Shown in pieces: positions 10,566-21,119 of a stretch of DNA of 64,000 nucleotides. Position 1 is the stretch's first letter, and each line of letters opens with the position of its first letter. A program made the position numbers and the translations under genes. The DNA is from Ziziphus jujuba (lineage: Eukaryota > Streptophyta > Magnoliopsida > Rosales > Rhamnaceae), in assembly GCF_031755915.1 (NCBI RefSeq), contig NC_083389.1:14749001-14813000 (forward strand). The letters are read 5' to 3'. A model generated the notes under the pieces. That model was not told the DNA's origin. It ran no database searches and saw only the letters and a program-made list of their open reading frames with translations.

Positions 10566-12281
10566 GATTTTATAAACAGGTAAACATACTTTAACTAGTA
10601 AGTATTTTCCACACAAAATTATATACATATATATCTATATATATATATATATATATTTTTTTTTTTTTCCTCAACCCATATGGAAAAGAGGATAACTTTG
10701 TCTCTTCAAGCGTGATATAGAAAACACCACTTAGTAATTAGATGATTCCACATAGCTATAGAAAACTACTATGTGTTATTGTTTGGAATAAGTTTTATTT
10801 TCTTTCACTATGTTGGTTAGAAACTTAGAATAGCTTGATAAAAACCATTAATGTATATTAAAATCTTAATTTTTAAAATGATCAAAAGAGTGATAAAGCA
10901 AATGTTCATGTTCAAACTATCAACTTGATCCAATTCACAATCAATCAATTATAAATGTGATGACTTATCAAGTAAAATGACTTTACTTGACAATTTGATA
11001 AGAAGTTAGTTGTATATTTGATATAATAAAAACTTCTTAAGGATTTTATGAAGAGGGGCATAAACAAAGAATATATATATATATATATATATTAAAAAAA
11101 AATACCAGTTTGAAAAATAATTGTTAAGCTGGATATCCTGGAATTGGAAGCAGTGGAACCTTGACTTAGCATATTTATTTATTAAAGTATCATTCTTAAT
11201 AAAATAAATATGATATAATATATATATATATATATATATTCAAATAAGCAACCAAAAAAAAAAAATATTATCTGACCTCACTAAATATTGGTAAATAAAA
11301 TTTGGAATTTTAGTTCAATTTATTTTACAAATTGAGATGATAGAAGCGGATTCTGACTAATTTATTGATGATAAAATATTGCATTTAATAACAAATGAAA
11401 TCTTATTGAAATACAGGCTAGATGTGGGTCGGAAGGATGGTTAACCATGTTGGGTTGGCGGACAGACAAAAGATCGGGTCCTGACCCACAATTCAGCCCG
11501 GGATGAATAAGCCAGAGTGTCCAAGGCTGCCCGACACACTAAGATATTGGGCCGTAAGGTAAGCTATTTGGTCTTTGTCTGGCCTATGTAAGTCTGCCAC
11601 CTGTATATTCTCCACATCATTGGCCCATATTATAACTCCTGATTTCATATTTTTATTGCCAAAAAAAAAAAAAAAAAAACCAAAAGAAAAAAAAAAAAGA
11701 CTTCATTTCATATTATTTAATGATTTTAGAAATAAAATTGTACCATAACAGTATGTAAAAATGTAAAATAATACTTTCAACATAAAAAAAATGTACAAAT
11801 AATACAATAAAACACCTCTTTTTTTTTCTTTTTTTTTTTTGGGTTTTGCATTATATAATATATATGCCTTTGCATAAAAATTATAAAAACAACATATTAC
11901 ATTTTATTTTATTGCAATATGATCTTCTTCTCTTTTCTTTGAGTACTTTCTATGTTTTGAAATTTTCGCTTATAAATATGGTCACACTTTCATACAAGAA
12001 CAATAAAATAAATTGTAAATGATATTTTACATTTTTTTTTTACTTTCAATTCACAATCAGAAATTAAGACATTGTAATAAAAATAAAAATGTGGTACTGT
12101 TTCCATAATTTCAAAATGTACAATATATATATATGTATGTATATAATTATTCAGCCAAAAAAAAAAAAAAGGCACATAAAAATATATTTATACCAAATCA
12201 ATAAAATATAGCAAGTAAACCTCCTATAATTTTCTTCTGTATCACTTTGTAGTTTGTGATGCTCGTTATGGATTTTCCAAC
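8826..12281. other. Long AT-rich intergenic stretch with (TA)n tracts
   Basis: No gene was seen over about 3.4 kb. Notable content: (TA)n at 9346-9370, 10508-10551, 10626-10655, 11070-11091 and 11217-11239. A less AT-rich island at about 11410-11640 has phrases such as GGGTCCTGACCC and GCCCGGGATG and could be a decayed transposon end, though no terminal repeats were found. The right end holds the promoter of the PPR gene, with a TATTTATA element near 12183. Confidence 0.6.
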
Positions 12282-14456
12282 ATGCCCGTGAAACCAACGA
12301 CGAAGACTGGGATTTTCTATGTACGGCTCTACTACTTGAAGTGCTCAGGCTATATAATTCGTTCTTCATGCTTCTCTACTCAAACACTATCACACCCATC
12401 TCTCATATCGGCCAAAGCTCAGAGCTCGGGGAGATTGCTTGTTTACTGCAATTCCCAGATCACAAAATATGGAAGAAATGGAAATATTTTAGAAGCCGAG
12501 TCGCTCTTCAACCGCATGCCCAACAGGGACACCATCTCCTGGACTGCCATGCTCACTGCCTATGCTCAAAATGGCGAAATCGTCAAAGCACGGGACTTGT
12601 TCGACAAAATGCCACAACGAAACACTGCTTCGTATAATGCGATGATCTCGGCTTATATTAAGAACAGTTGTATGATTGATGAAGCTGCTGAATTGTTTAG
12701 GAGGATACCCGAGTGTAATGCGGTCTCTTATGCTGCTATGGTTACGGGTTTTGTACAGGCGGGGATGTTTGACAAGGCTGAGAAGTTGTATAGCGAGACG
12801 CCAGTTAGGCTACGAGATCCAGTTTGTTCGAATGCATTGATTAGTGGGTGTTTGAAACTCGGGAGATTGGGAGAGGCATTTCGTGTTTTTGATGGAATGT
12901 TGGATAGAGATGTGGTTTCTTGGAGTTCTATGGTTGATGGGTGTTGCAAACTGGGAAAGATTGTTGATGCTAGATGTTTGTTTGATAGGATGCCAGGTAG
13001 AAATGTGGTTACTTGGACATCGATGATTGATGGGTATATGAAGAATGAGGAGTTTGAAGAGGGTTTTAAATTATTTCTGGAAATGAGAAGGGAACAGAAA
13101 ATGGAAATAAATTCCACTACATTCAGTGTAATGTTTGAAGCTTGTGGTAGTTTTGCTGGATATGAAGAAGGCATTCAGATGCACGGTCTGGTTTCACGTA
13201 CGGGATTCGATTTTGATGTCTTCTTAGGAAATTCTATCATCACCATGTATTGCCGGTTTGGTTACCTTGATGCAGCTAGTAAGATATTTCATTTGATGAG
13301 AAAGAGAGATGTAGTATCATGGAATTCCTTGATTGCAGGTTATGTTCAGTGTAATGAGACTGAAGAAGCTTTTAAGCTCTTTCACAGAATGCCTATAAAG
13401 AATGTAGTTTCCTGGACAACTGTTATTTCAGGATTTTTTAACCAAGGGTTGAGTGATAAAGCAATCCATTTGTTTGAAATGATGCCGGAGAAGGATAGTG
13501 TTTCTTGGACTGCTTTAGTTTCAGGTTTTGTGAACAACGGGGATTATGAAAAGGCTTTTCGTTGGTTTATTCAGATGCTTCGGAGAGCAGTCAGGCTTGA
13601 ACCTCTCACCTTTAGCAGCATGCTCAGTGCTTCAGCTGGTTTGGCAACTCTAAACCAAGGAGTCCAGATCCATGCTCTTGTATTAAAGATGGGTTTGGAG
13701 TTTGATTTGTCTATTCAAAATGCTTTAGTTTCTATGTATTCCAAGTGTGGAAATGTAGTTGATGCCTATCAGATATTCACAAAGATTAATTCACCCAATG
13801 TCATTTCTTATAATTCAATGATTACTGGGTTTTCCCAAAATGGGCTTGGAGAAGAAGCACTTAATTTATTTAGCAAATTGCAGAATGAAGGGTGTGGACC
13901 AAACGAAGTCACCTTTCTGGGTGTTCTTTCGGCCTGTGTCCATGTTGGTTTAGTAGAAGAAGGATGGAAATATTTCAAAATGATGAAACCTTTATACAGC
14001 ATAGAACCAGGGCCTGATCACTATGCTTGCATGGTTGATCTACTTGGCCGAGCTGGATTACTTGACAAAGCAATGGAATTGATCAATTCAATGCCATTTG
14101 ATTCTCATCCTGGGGTATGGGGAGCACTTCTTGGTGCCAGCAAAACCCATTTACGCCTTGATCTTGCACAGCTTGCAGCTCAAAAACTTATGGAACTGGA
14201 GCCTGATAATCCAACTCCTTATGTTGTCTTGTCCAATTTATGTTCTCTTTCGGGGAAAAAGCAAGATGGGGACCAAGTAAGAATGGCCAAGAAATCGAAA
14301 GGATTAAGGAAGAGTCCGGGTTGTAGCTGGGTTATATTGAAGGACATGGTTCATTTGTTCCTTGCAGGAGATCAATCTCATGTGGACTGGGAGAAGATTA
14401 AAGTAATACTATGGTTGATAACCATGGAAATGAGACATTTGCATTGTCATAGATAA
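12282..14456 (+). CDS. PLS-class PPR protein, E subgroup, At1g53600-like
   Basis: A 724-residue protein in one uninterrupted frame, as most plant PPR genes are. The first 50 residues are basic and hydroxylated without acidic residues, as in mitochondrial targeting peptides. From about residue 56 to 590 it is tiled with PPR motifs of the P, L and S types (recurring VVSWTSMIDGY, ARxLFDRMP and NALVSMYSKCG phrases). The last 130 residues form the E region (PDHYACMVDLLGRAGLLDKA, then KSPGCSWVILKDMVHLFLAG), with no DYW deaminase domain. Order and wording closely follow Arabidopsis At1g53600 as I recall it, of similar length. PLS proteins with an E domain bind single-stranded organelle RNA and usually direct C-to-U editing with a separate deaminase; that role is inferred. 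A decayed copy lies at 21120-23198. Confidence 0.93.
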   Translation: MPVKPTTKTGIFYVRLYYLKCSGYIIRSSCFSTQTLSHPSLISAKAQSSGRLLVYCNSQITKYGRNGNILEAESLFNRMPNRDTISWTAMLTAYAQNGEIVKARDLFDKMPQRNTASYNAMISAYIKNSCMIDEAAELFRRIPECNAVSYAAMVTGFVQAGMFDKAEKLYSETPVRLRDPVCSNALISGCLKLGRLGEAFRVFDGMLDRDVVSWSSMVDGCCKLGKIVDARCLFDRMPGRNVVTWTSMIDGYMKNEEFEEGFKLFLEMRREQKMEINSTTFSVMFEACGSFAGYEEGIQMHGLVSRTGFDFDVFLGNSIITMYCRFGYLDAASKIFHLMRKRDVVSWNSLIAGYVQCNETEEAFKLFHRMPIKNVVSWTTVISGFFNQGLSDKAIHLFEMMPEKDSVSWTALVSGFVNNGDYEKAFRWFIQMLRRAVRLEPLTFSSMLSASAGLATLNQGVQIHALVLKMGLEFDLSIQNALVSMYSKCGNVVDAYQIFTKINSPNVISYNSMITGFSQNGLGEEALNLFSKLQNEGCGPNEVTFLGVLSACVHVGLVEEGWKYFKMMKPLYSIEPGPDHYACMVDLLGRAGLLDKAMELINSMPFDSHPGVWGALLGASKTHLRLDLAQLAAQKLMELEPDNPTPYVVLSNLCSLSGKKQDGDQVRMAKKSKGLRKSPGCSWVILKDMVHLFLAGDQSHVDWEKIKVILWLITMEMRHLHCHR

Positions 14457-15151
14457 TGACTTTGGTGATCTATGCTTCATTGAAATTTTGACTTCTTAAT
14501 TTAGAGACTAAGATAAAGTGTTTTACTTCTTTCAATATTTCCTCGATTCCCAGACTTTTTCTGGGAGGAAACAGAGCACTATTGAAGGTATTTTAAAAGT
14601 TTTGATGGAGAAGACAATATCTACATTGGACTAGACTTGGTAGTTTATAAAATTTCTGAATAAGATATAAAGACTACGAAAGCTTGATAGTGAGGATCTG
14701 ATTGTTGCTTTGATTATTTTGTTAACAAAACATATTGTCCGTACATATTTCCTTCTTGTAACCATTGGTGGTACCAATTAAGTAAGTTATTATCGCGTTT
14801 AATTTATAATATGATATGAATCTAAAAAAATTAAAAATAAAAATAAGAAAGAGAGATTTATATGCATAGAATGTTCTTATATAATATATAAAGCTTAAGG
14901 GGTATTTATATGCATAGAATGTTCTTATATAATATATAAAGCTTAGTATTGCAAAAAATACATATATTAATGTTCTATAAAACTCCTTATTAAACATGAT
15001 AAGAGCTTTATAAACTACCAGATGTACCACCAAAAAAAAAAAAAAAAAGAAAAAAGAAAAAAAGAAATTGGAAAGACCCTACAACTATAGAACAATGGGA
15101 CCGACATACATACAGCTAAAATGCACCACCACCTTCCAACAGAGACTACAC
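14457..15151. other. Convergent intergenic region after the PPR gene
   Basis: This holds the PPR 3' flank, which is colinear with 23199-23910 after the pseudogene copy, so it belongs to the duplicated block. It includes a 42-bp tandem repeat at 14856-14945 and an A-rich tract at 15031-15066. No gene was seen. Confidence 0.65.
14856..14945 (+). repeat. 42-bp tandem duplication
   Basis: Two essentially identical 42-bp units (14856-14897 and 14904-14945) contain TATATGCATAGAATG and end AAAGCTTA, separated by six bases. The corresponding site after the second PPR copy (about 23718-23753) has a single, diverged unit, so the doubling arose after the segmental duplication. Confidence 0.85.
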
Positions 15152-15492
15152 CTAAGCCCCCTCCACCTCCACCTCAGGTACTGCAACCACAACCCCTCCG
15201 CCACCACCACTGCTACCACAACCACCATCGCCACCGCCACCTCCACCTCCACCTCCTGAGGCATCTACAGCATTTGTGCTGGCAATAGCAGCAATGGTTC
15301 CTGCCAAATAGCCATGTTACCATCTTTGTTGCTAGTCGTCCCAGGAGTACTAGCAGACCTAGTGGTTATGGGAATGGAAGTTAAATTTTGGTTCTTCTTT
15401 TTCTTCTTGTCCCAGGCCACCTTGCAAATAGCACACATTATAATAGTTACGGCAGCCACTAAGGGGATGATTGATATGAGTGAACCATCCAT
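15152..15492 (-). pseudogene. Cys/Gly-rich single-pass protein gene, 1-bp frameshift
   Basis: The frame starts MDGSLISIIPLVAAVTIIMCAIC, an N-terminal membrane segment, followed by a Lys run (KKKKKNQN) and a Thr/Ser linker up to NKDGNMAI. There the frame breaks: where the sister gene at 23911-24285 has ATTTTGGC this copy has ATTTGGC (about 15307-15313), a loss of one T. Past that point the next frame carries on as LAGT, then a Gly-rich tail with one Cys-containing block, to a TAG at 15152-15154. The broken product would end after about 75 residues and lack the Cys/Gly tail. The gene converges with the intact PPR gene, as its sister does with the PPR pseudogene. It could still be expressed as a truncated membrane peptide. 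Confidence 0.8.
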
Positions 15493-16227
15493 GATAAATA
15501 GGATGCTGAATTGGAGCAGAAAATTGATCAGAGATTCTTCTTCTTCTTCTTCTACTTACGAAGAATATGCAAAAGAAAAGGATCACTTCTTGTGAAGAAT
15601 GTGCAAAACATAAGGATCAAAACTGATGTTATGGTGAAGGAGACGAAGTCAATGAGGTAGGTTGGCATTTATTTCTTCTTATGAAGAATATGCGAAAGAA
15701 AAGGATCAAAAGTGATTTACCAAAAACAGAAAAGGATCAAATGTGATGTTGCAGTGGAGGAGATAAAATCAAGAGGGGGTAGGGTAGCATTTATTTATTA
15801 GTAATGTTAATGCATAAAAATATTTATTAAAATGATTTATCAAACACATGTTACTATATTATCAGTTTACATATTTATATAACTTAAATATAAATAATTA
15901 AAAAGATTAAAAAAAAATCAATCAAATATTATCATTTGTTTCATTATTGTTTATTTATAAACTTAGCCAACGTTTTCTCTTGAGGAGGAATAGGATAACT
16001 TATTCAAAAAGATCCACTCTTTTTTTTTTTTTTATAATTTATTTATCATTTAAAATGAAATTTGTTTTCCAAAATTTAATTTTTCAGAAACTAATTTTTT
16101 GAAAATTACTTTTTATCTTGTTATGTTTCATTAGTAATGAAAAGTAGTTCCATATAATAAATTAATATCAATTTTATATTTTTTAAAAAAATTTTAAATT
16201 GATCTATTAGGGAATCTCAAAATTGAA
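15493..16227. other. Upstream region of the frameshifted Cys/Gly gene
   Basis: This holds a CTT-rich leader (15536-15552) and two related phrases, AAGAATATGCAAAAGAAAAGGATCA (15560s) and a repeat of it near 15690, i.e. a short local duplication. The rest is AT-rich DNA up to the Mutator-like element. No gene was seen. Confidence 0.55.
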
Positions 16228-16488
16228 TAACTTTCCGGGTTTTTTCGAAAAATAAATTTACAACCTCATTTTAGAAAAATAGCAAAAAATTTTTTTTTTA
16301 AAAAATAACCACCTTTTAGTACATCAGGACCAAAATACCCTTTTGTACTTTTTTTTTGGGTCTATTTTCTCTACCGAAATGCAACTTTGTTTTAATTTGT
16401 TGTTTTTGGTTTTTTTTTTTTTTTCCTCCATTCCCTTTTCCTTTCGAAACAGAACTAGGCCATAAAAACAAAGCTTTTCCTTTCCCTT

Positions 16489-16790
16489 TAGAAACACACC
16501 AGCAGCGCCATTTTCACTTCAAGCAAAAAACACACCAGCAGCGCCATTTTCCCTTTCCCTTTAGAAGCACACAAGCAGCGCCATTTTCCCTTTTCCTTTA
16601 GAAGCAGCGCCATTTTCCCTTTCCCTTTAGAAGCACACCAGCAGTGCCATTTTCCCTTTCCCTTTAGAAGCAGCGCCATTTTCCCTTTCTCTTTAGAAAC
16701 ACACCAGCAGCGCCATTTTCCCTTTCCCTTTAGAAGCACACCAGTAGCGCCATTTTCCCTTTTCCTTTAGAAGCAGCCCCATTTTCCACG
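16489..16790 (+). repeat. Minisatellite, about nine 28-37 bp units
   Basis: The core phrase CAGCGCCATTTTCCC followed by TTTCCCTTTAGAA repeats about nine times, alternately with and without an ACACAC insert of 8-9 bases. It gives two unit lengths in a higher-order pattern. The array lies inside the Mutator-like element. Confidence 0.85.
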
Positions 16791-16799
16791 AACTGGCAG

Positions 16800-16935
16800 A
16801 AAAATGGTGAAAAATTGACGGAAAACTGACGGAAAATTGGCGGAAAACTAGCGGAAAATTGGCGGAAAAGCGAAAAATTAGCGGAAAATTGGCGGAAATT
16901 TTGCGAAAACTGACAAACTGGAGGAAATTGGCAGA
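16800..16935 (+). repeat. Minisatellite, roughly 10-bp GGCGGAAAAT units
   Basis: About ten imperfect copies of (G/A)GCGGAAAA(T/C)T follow directly after the first array, drifting into TTGGCGGAAATT. Unit length varies from 9 to 13 bases. It is likewise inside the Mutator-like element. Confidence 0.8.
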
Positions 16936-17510
16936 AGTTCATCTTTTTCGCCAAATTTCCTCCGTTTTTACTGTTTTTCGCATTTTTTTAGTTTTACACA
17001 AAATTTCTTCCATTTTCAAACCATATGCCACCTAAGTATCTTTAAAATCACATATAACATCTCATAAATTAATTTCTTGCATACCCATATCAAATAAAAA
17101 GCTTAAAAAACCATAAACTAATAAAACTTACAAGAAAAAAGAGAAAGAGAAAAAACAAAAAAAACACATATTTCCTTACTTTCATCTAATAAGAAAAAAG
17201 ATAAAATTTTTACCTGATTTTAGTTTGAGATATGAGAAAATACAAAAAAATGAGAGTGAGAGGCGATGAGATGCAAAGAGTGACCTTAGAGAAACCCCAC
17301 GAACGGCTGTGTAGAGGAAGAAAGGAAAGGGTAAAAAAAAAACCTTTTGCATAATTTTCAATTTTATCAAGGGTATTTTTGTTTCAAGGTGGCTAGTTTT
17401 TTTTTAAAAAAAAAAAATTTTACTATTTTTCTAAAATGGAGTTGTAAGGTGGCTATTTATCGAAAAAACCCTAACTTTCCCACCCAGGTTCAAAGTTCAA
17501 AAACAGGCTT

Positions 17511-18330
17511 GGGCGTAGCCATGATTTGGCTTAGGGGCCATGCCCCGCCCAAAGTATTATTATTATTATTATTATGTTGTTTTCTTAAATCTTTTACATA
17601 TTTATTATATGTGATTTACCTTATGGTTCCGCTAGAAAATTGATTTTTTTTTCTCTGACCTCCTTAAAACCAAATTAGTTTTTTTTTGACCCAAATTAAT
17701 TTATTATTATAAAATATTATCTTCAATAATTTGTAACTATCTCTTAGGCCTCGTTTCGAAAGTTTTAAAATTAAAAAAGAAAATGATTTTTGGGATTTAG
17801 TTTTCTGATAATTATTTTTTTTTCTTGGTTTGTTTAGTAAGTAATAGAAAAGTTGTGATTTATAAATAATTAAGTTTAAGATTGTATAATAAATTAAAAG
17901 TAAATATATATATATTTTTTAAAAAAATTTAATTATTTTCTCTGAGATTCTCAAAAGAACACCTATATAGGTGGGAACAACTTTCCCACATATTTTCCTA
18001 CATTGGTAGGAATCTAATTTCCTGAACCTATTTTTTCCACCTTACAATAAATATCCAAACAAAATAAAGTTATCACTTTCGTAAAAAAATTAAATTTCCA
18101 CTAACTTTAATTTTATCAAAATATGCAATTAATTTAATCTAATCTAGATAGATTATATATATATATATATTTTTTTATCCTATTTATGCCGTGCAATCTA
18201 TAATCAATATAGACAATTAATCTTTTTTCTTGTATATACATATTAATGTTTTTGCTTTTTTTTCCTTTAAAAAGAGAATAATATATGTTTGTGAACTATT
18301 TTTTTATTATTATTTCTAATTATGTTTAGT

Positions 18331-18365
<35 letters not shown>

Positions 18366-18690
18366 TATAGAACTTAAATATTGTATTTTTTTTAAGAATT
18401 AAATGTTCTTATAGATTGATTTTTTTAAAAAATTATTGTATTAATTTGTCATTTTCAATTTAATGTGTTATTTTTGATAAATGATTAAATTTTTTTTTAT
18501 TTTTTATTAACTGATATATAGTTGAGTTAAAATATTATAATAAAATTTTATCTTTTTTATTATTATATTTGGTTAATTTATATATATATATATATATATT
18601 AAGATTGAATGTTGTATATTTTTCATTTTTTATTGTGATTTTCTGAAAAAAAAATTTCGTCCCTCCATGATTAAGATCCTGGCTTCGCCC
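17511..18690. mobile_element. Possible TIR element with GGGCGNAGCCA ends
   Basis: The left end reads GGGCGTAGCCATGATTTGG and the right end, inverted, reads GGGCGAAGCCAGGATCTTA, about 17 of 20 positions alike. The interior is AT-rich without coding potential. I could not find a convincing target duplication, so boundaries and class are uncertain. Confidence 0.45.
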
Positions 18691-20289
18691 CTGAAAATAG
18701 GTGTTAGGATATCGGGGAATAATTACATGCATTTTTTTGATTTGAAATGTTCATATAATTATAACATATGTAATTTTTATATCTATCGACTTTTTTACAG
18801 AAAAAATTTAAATATTATTTTTTAACTAGCTTCTATAATTTGCGGTGAAAATTTTAAAATTTATGCCACAAATTATTGTATGATAATTATATGGAATAAT
18901 CAAAAATTAACAAATTTCAGCACAGAAATAGTATTTGACATCTTGATAAAATATTAATAATGTATTTGGCATTATGATGATGGATCTCTGGATTTAAAAC
19001 ATTTAAAAAAATAATATCATTTGACACTCATAACATGAATTGTTATGGTCTATATATGTCTAGATATTACTATTAATGTTGATAAGTAATAAATCTTTGT
19101 AAATTTGTATAATTCAAACCAACACCCCCCCCCCCCCCCCCCCCCCAAAACCAAAAAAAAAAAAGAAATTGGAATTGTTTGTAAGAATTATTTAATTGTA
19201 CATTTTTTAAGACTAAGAATATTATATATATATATATATATATTTTTGATAATGAGCTAAATATACTTATCTATTGATGTATTTGGACTTGAAACTTCGT
19301 AGTTTACAATTTACATTATTTCGATCTTCGCGGGTGGTATTTCAAAAAATAAAACAATAAAAATTAAAATTTCACTGGTGGTACTTATCATTCTATGTGG
19401 AAAGAATGAGTGACATAATGGCAAACTTTTTTGTTTTTGCTTGAAAATAATGGTAAACTTCTGGGAACAAAACATGTGCTTCCATATGAGTGCACGTAAC
19501 ATGGTAGGTTGGAATTGTGGGGCATTCTTTGGAAAACAAAAATATATGTTTTAAGAAAACAAGAAGGATAAGGGCTCTTTAATCTTTATGTTAAAATCTA
19601 TAATTTTTTTCTTCCATTCTGTGTTTTTATCTATTTGGGTGTTTTGTGTCAGATTCAGTAGTAATCTAAGATTTCATCTTCTTTTTCAATTTTTTTTTTT
19701 TTTGGTAATTATTCTTTTTCAGTTGTTTGGATGAATTTTCAATGTAGAAGAAATGTTGATCCCCATATAAAATAATTATCTTAAAATAAATAATAGTTTT
19801 AAAACCAACATTTAAAATATATCTTATTCTCATATTCCATTGTAAAAGTTATTTAAAAAGGTTTATTTATTAACCATCTTAATTAATTAGTAGTATTTTT
19901 AAAACGAATCTATTATTGTTTGTATATTTTATAACATAGCAACAGGTTTGATACATTTTTACGGCACACTATTATTTATATAAATAAGAAAACGTTTAAT
20001 AATTTCCCCCCCCCCCAAAAAAAAAAAAAAAAAAAGAACATGTTTAACACATTCTAATCTCTTATTTCATAGCATACCTTTTTTTTTTTTTTTTTCAAAA
20101 ACACTTTTACAACATAACAACATGTTTAATATATTTTAATCTCATATGAAGCACACCAAATTTACCAAGCATCAAAATTAAAATGATATATAAATGGAGA
20201 TTTTATATGTAGATAACAATTAACAACTAGCTATAAGGTACCAAAGGTTGGTGGTAACCTCATATTCTAGATTCAAAGCAATCCCCTCC

Positions 20290-20343
<54 letters not shown>

Positions 20344-20737
20344 AGATAAAAAGAAAATGAAAGTATTTAACTTTGAAACATATTCATATTTTGTCCTTTT
20401 AGAAATAGTACATATAGCAATGTTTGTTGGTATTAACTTCTAGATACCTAAGTCCAATATAGGTTAAAAATCAACTCTCCCCTAATTTTCTTTTTGGTCC
20501 CCAATTCATCAATATGTTAAAAAAAAAAAAAAAACATAATCATATTTGTATTCATATTTAATAATAAAAATCTCTAAAGATAGTAGCCTTGGCCTAACCT
20601 CTAACCTCATGCATTAGGTATGATGTGGTGTGATTATGTATCAATTATGAAACAGAGATAAGAAATTTTCCATAATAGATTTGTTTTTAATATTATCGTG
20701 CAAAAAAATTATAATAATTATTAAAATAATTGTTCGT

Positions 20738-20780
<43 letters not shown>

Positions 20781-21119
20781 GGGTTGGGAAATGAAAATCT
20801 CGAAAAAATTTCCTTTTGATATTAACATGAAATTATAAATATTAATTACATGTTACTAGTATTCTCAATTAATTTAGAGGCTTTCAAAGTTACAATCCAA
20901 TTGAAAGTGAATTGCAATGGCGCTTTTGATTGGAAATGGAAGAAAGGTGCTGGTGATTTCATCTTTAGATATTGGAGAGGGCAGCCTATTTTGAAGGCCA
21001 TTTTGTTGTGGGAAAATGCTGTAACATTCAAAAATGAGGGCAGCCTCATTAAAATTTGAAACCCATCCAACCCCACCGCATTTGTTTTTTTCAAGTGTGA
21101 CATTCCAAAAGGATGTTAC
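18691..21119. other. AT-rich intergenic DNA with homopolymer blocks
   Basis: No gene was seen. It contains a C22 run (19125-19146), a (TA)n at 20293-20340, a C/A block near 20007-20036 and the G39 run at 20741-20779. The segment 20846-21119 contains a few mutually overlapping frames on both strands, none recognisable. Confidence 0.6.
20741..20779 (+). repeat. Uninterrupted G39 homopolymer
   Basis: Thirty-nine consecutive G residues are followed by TGGGTTGGG. Runs of this length form G-quadruplexes and are hard to sequence, so the exact count is uncertain. It lies about 340 bases before the PPR pseudogene, close to the left edge of the duplicated block. Confidence 0.9.

Larger units (their letters stand above)
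16237..17471. mobile_element. Non-autonomous Mutator-like element with 9-bp TSD
   Basis: About 85 bp at the left end (GGGTTTTTTCGAAAAATAAA.., through CTCATTTTAGAAAAATAG and AACCACCTT) recur inverted at the right end (17385-17471). The 9-bp sequence TAACTTTCC lies directly outside both ends (16228-16236 and 17472-17480). Long terminal inverted repeats with a perfect 9-bp target duplication define the Mutator superfamily. The 1235-bp body has no transposase; it holds two minisatellites, listed separately, and AT-rich sequence. The three low-complexity frames in the body (about 60-85 codons) are products of the repeats. Confidence 0.9.

Noticed and set aside
11410..11640. Possible SINE with GGTCCTGACCC as a B box
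   Set aside because: The word does not fit the B-box consensus well and no A box lies at proper spacing.
16488..16954. Minus-strand frames with KGKGKMALL and QFSANFS-type repeats
   Set aside because: Direct translations of the two minisatellites inside a Mutator-like element; low complexity and not conserved.
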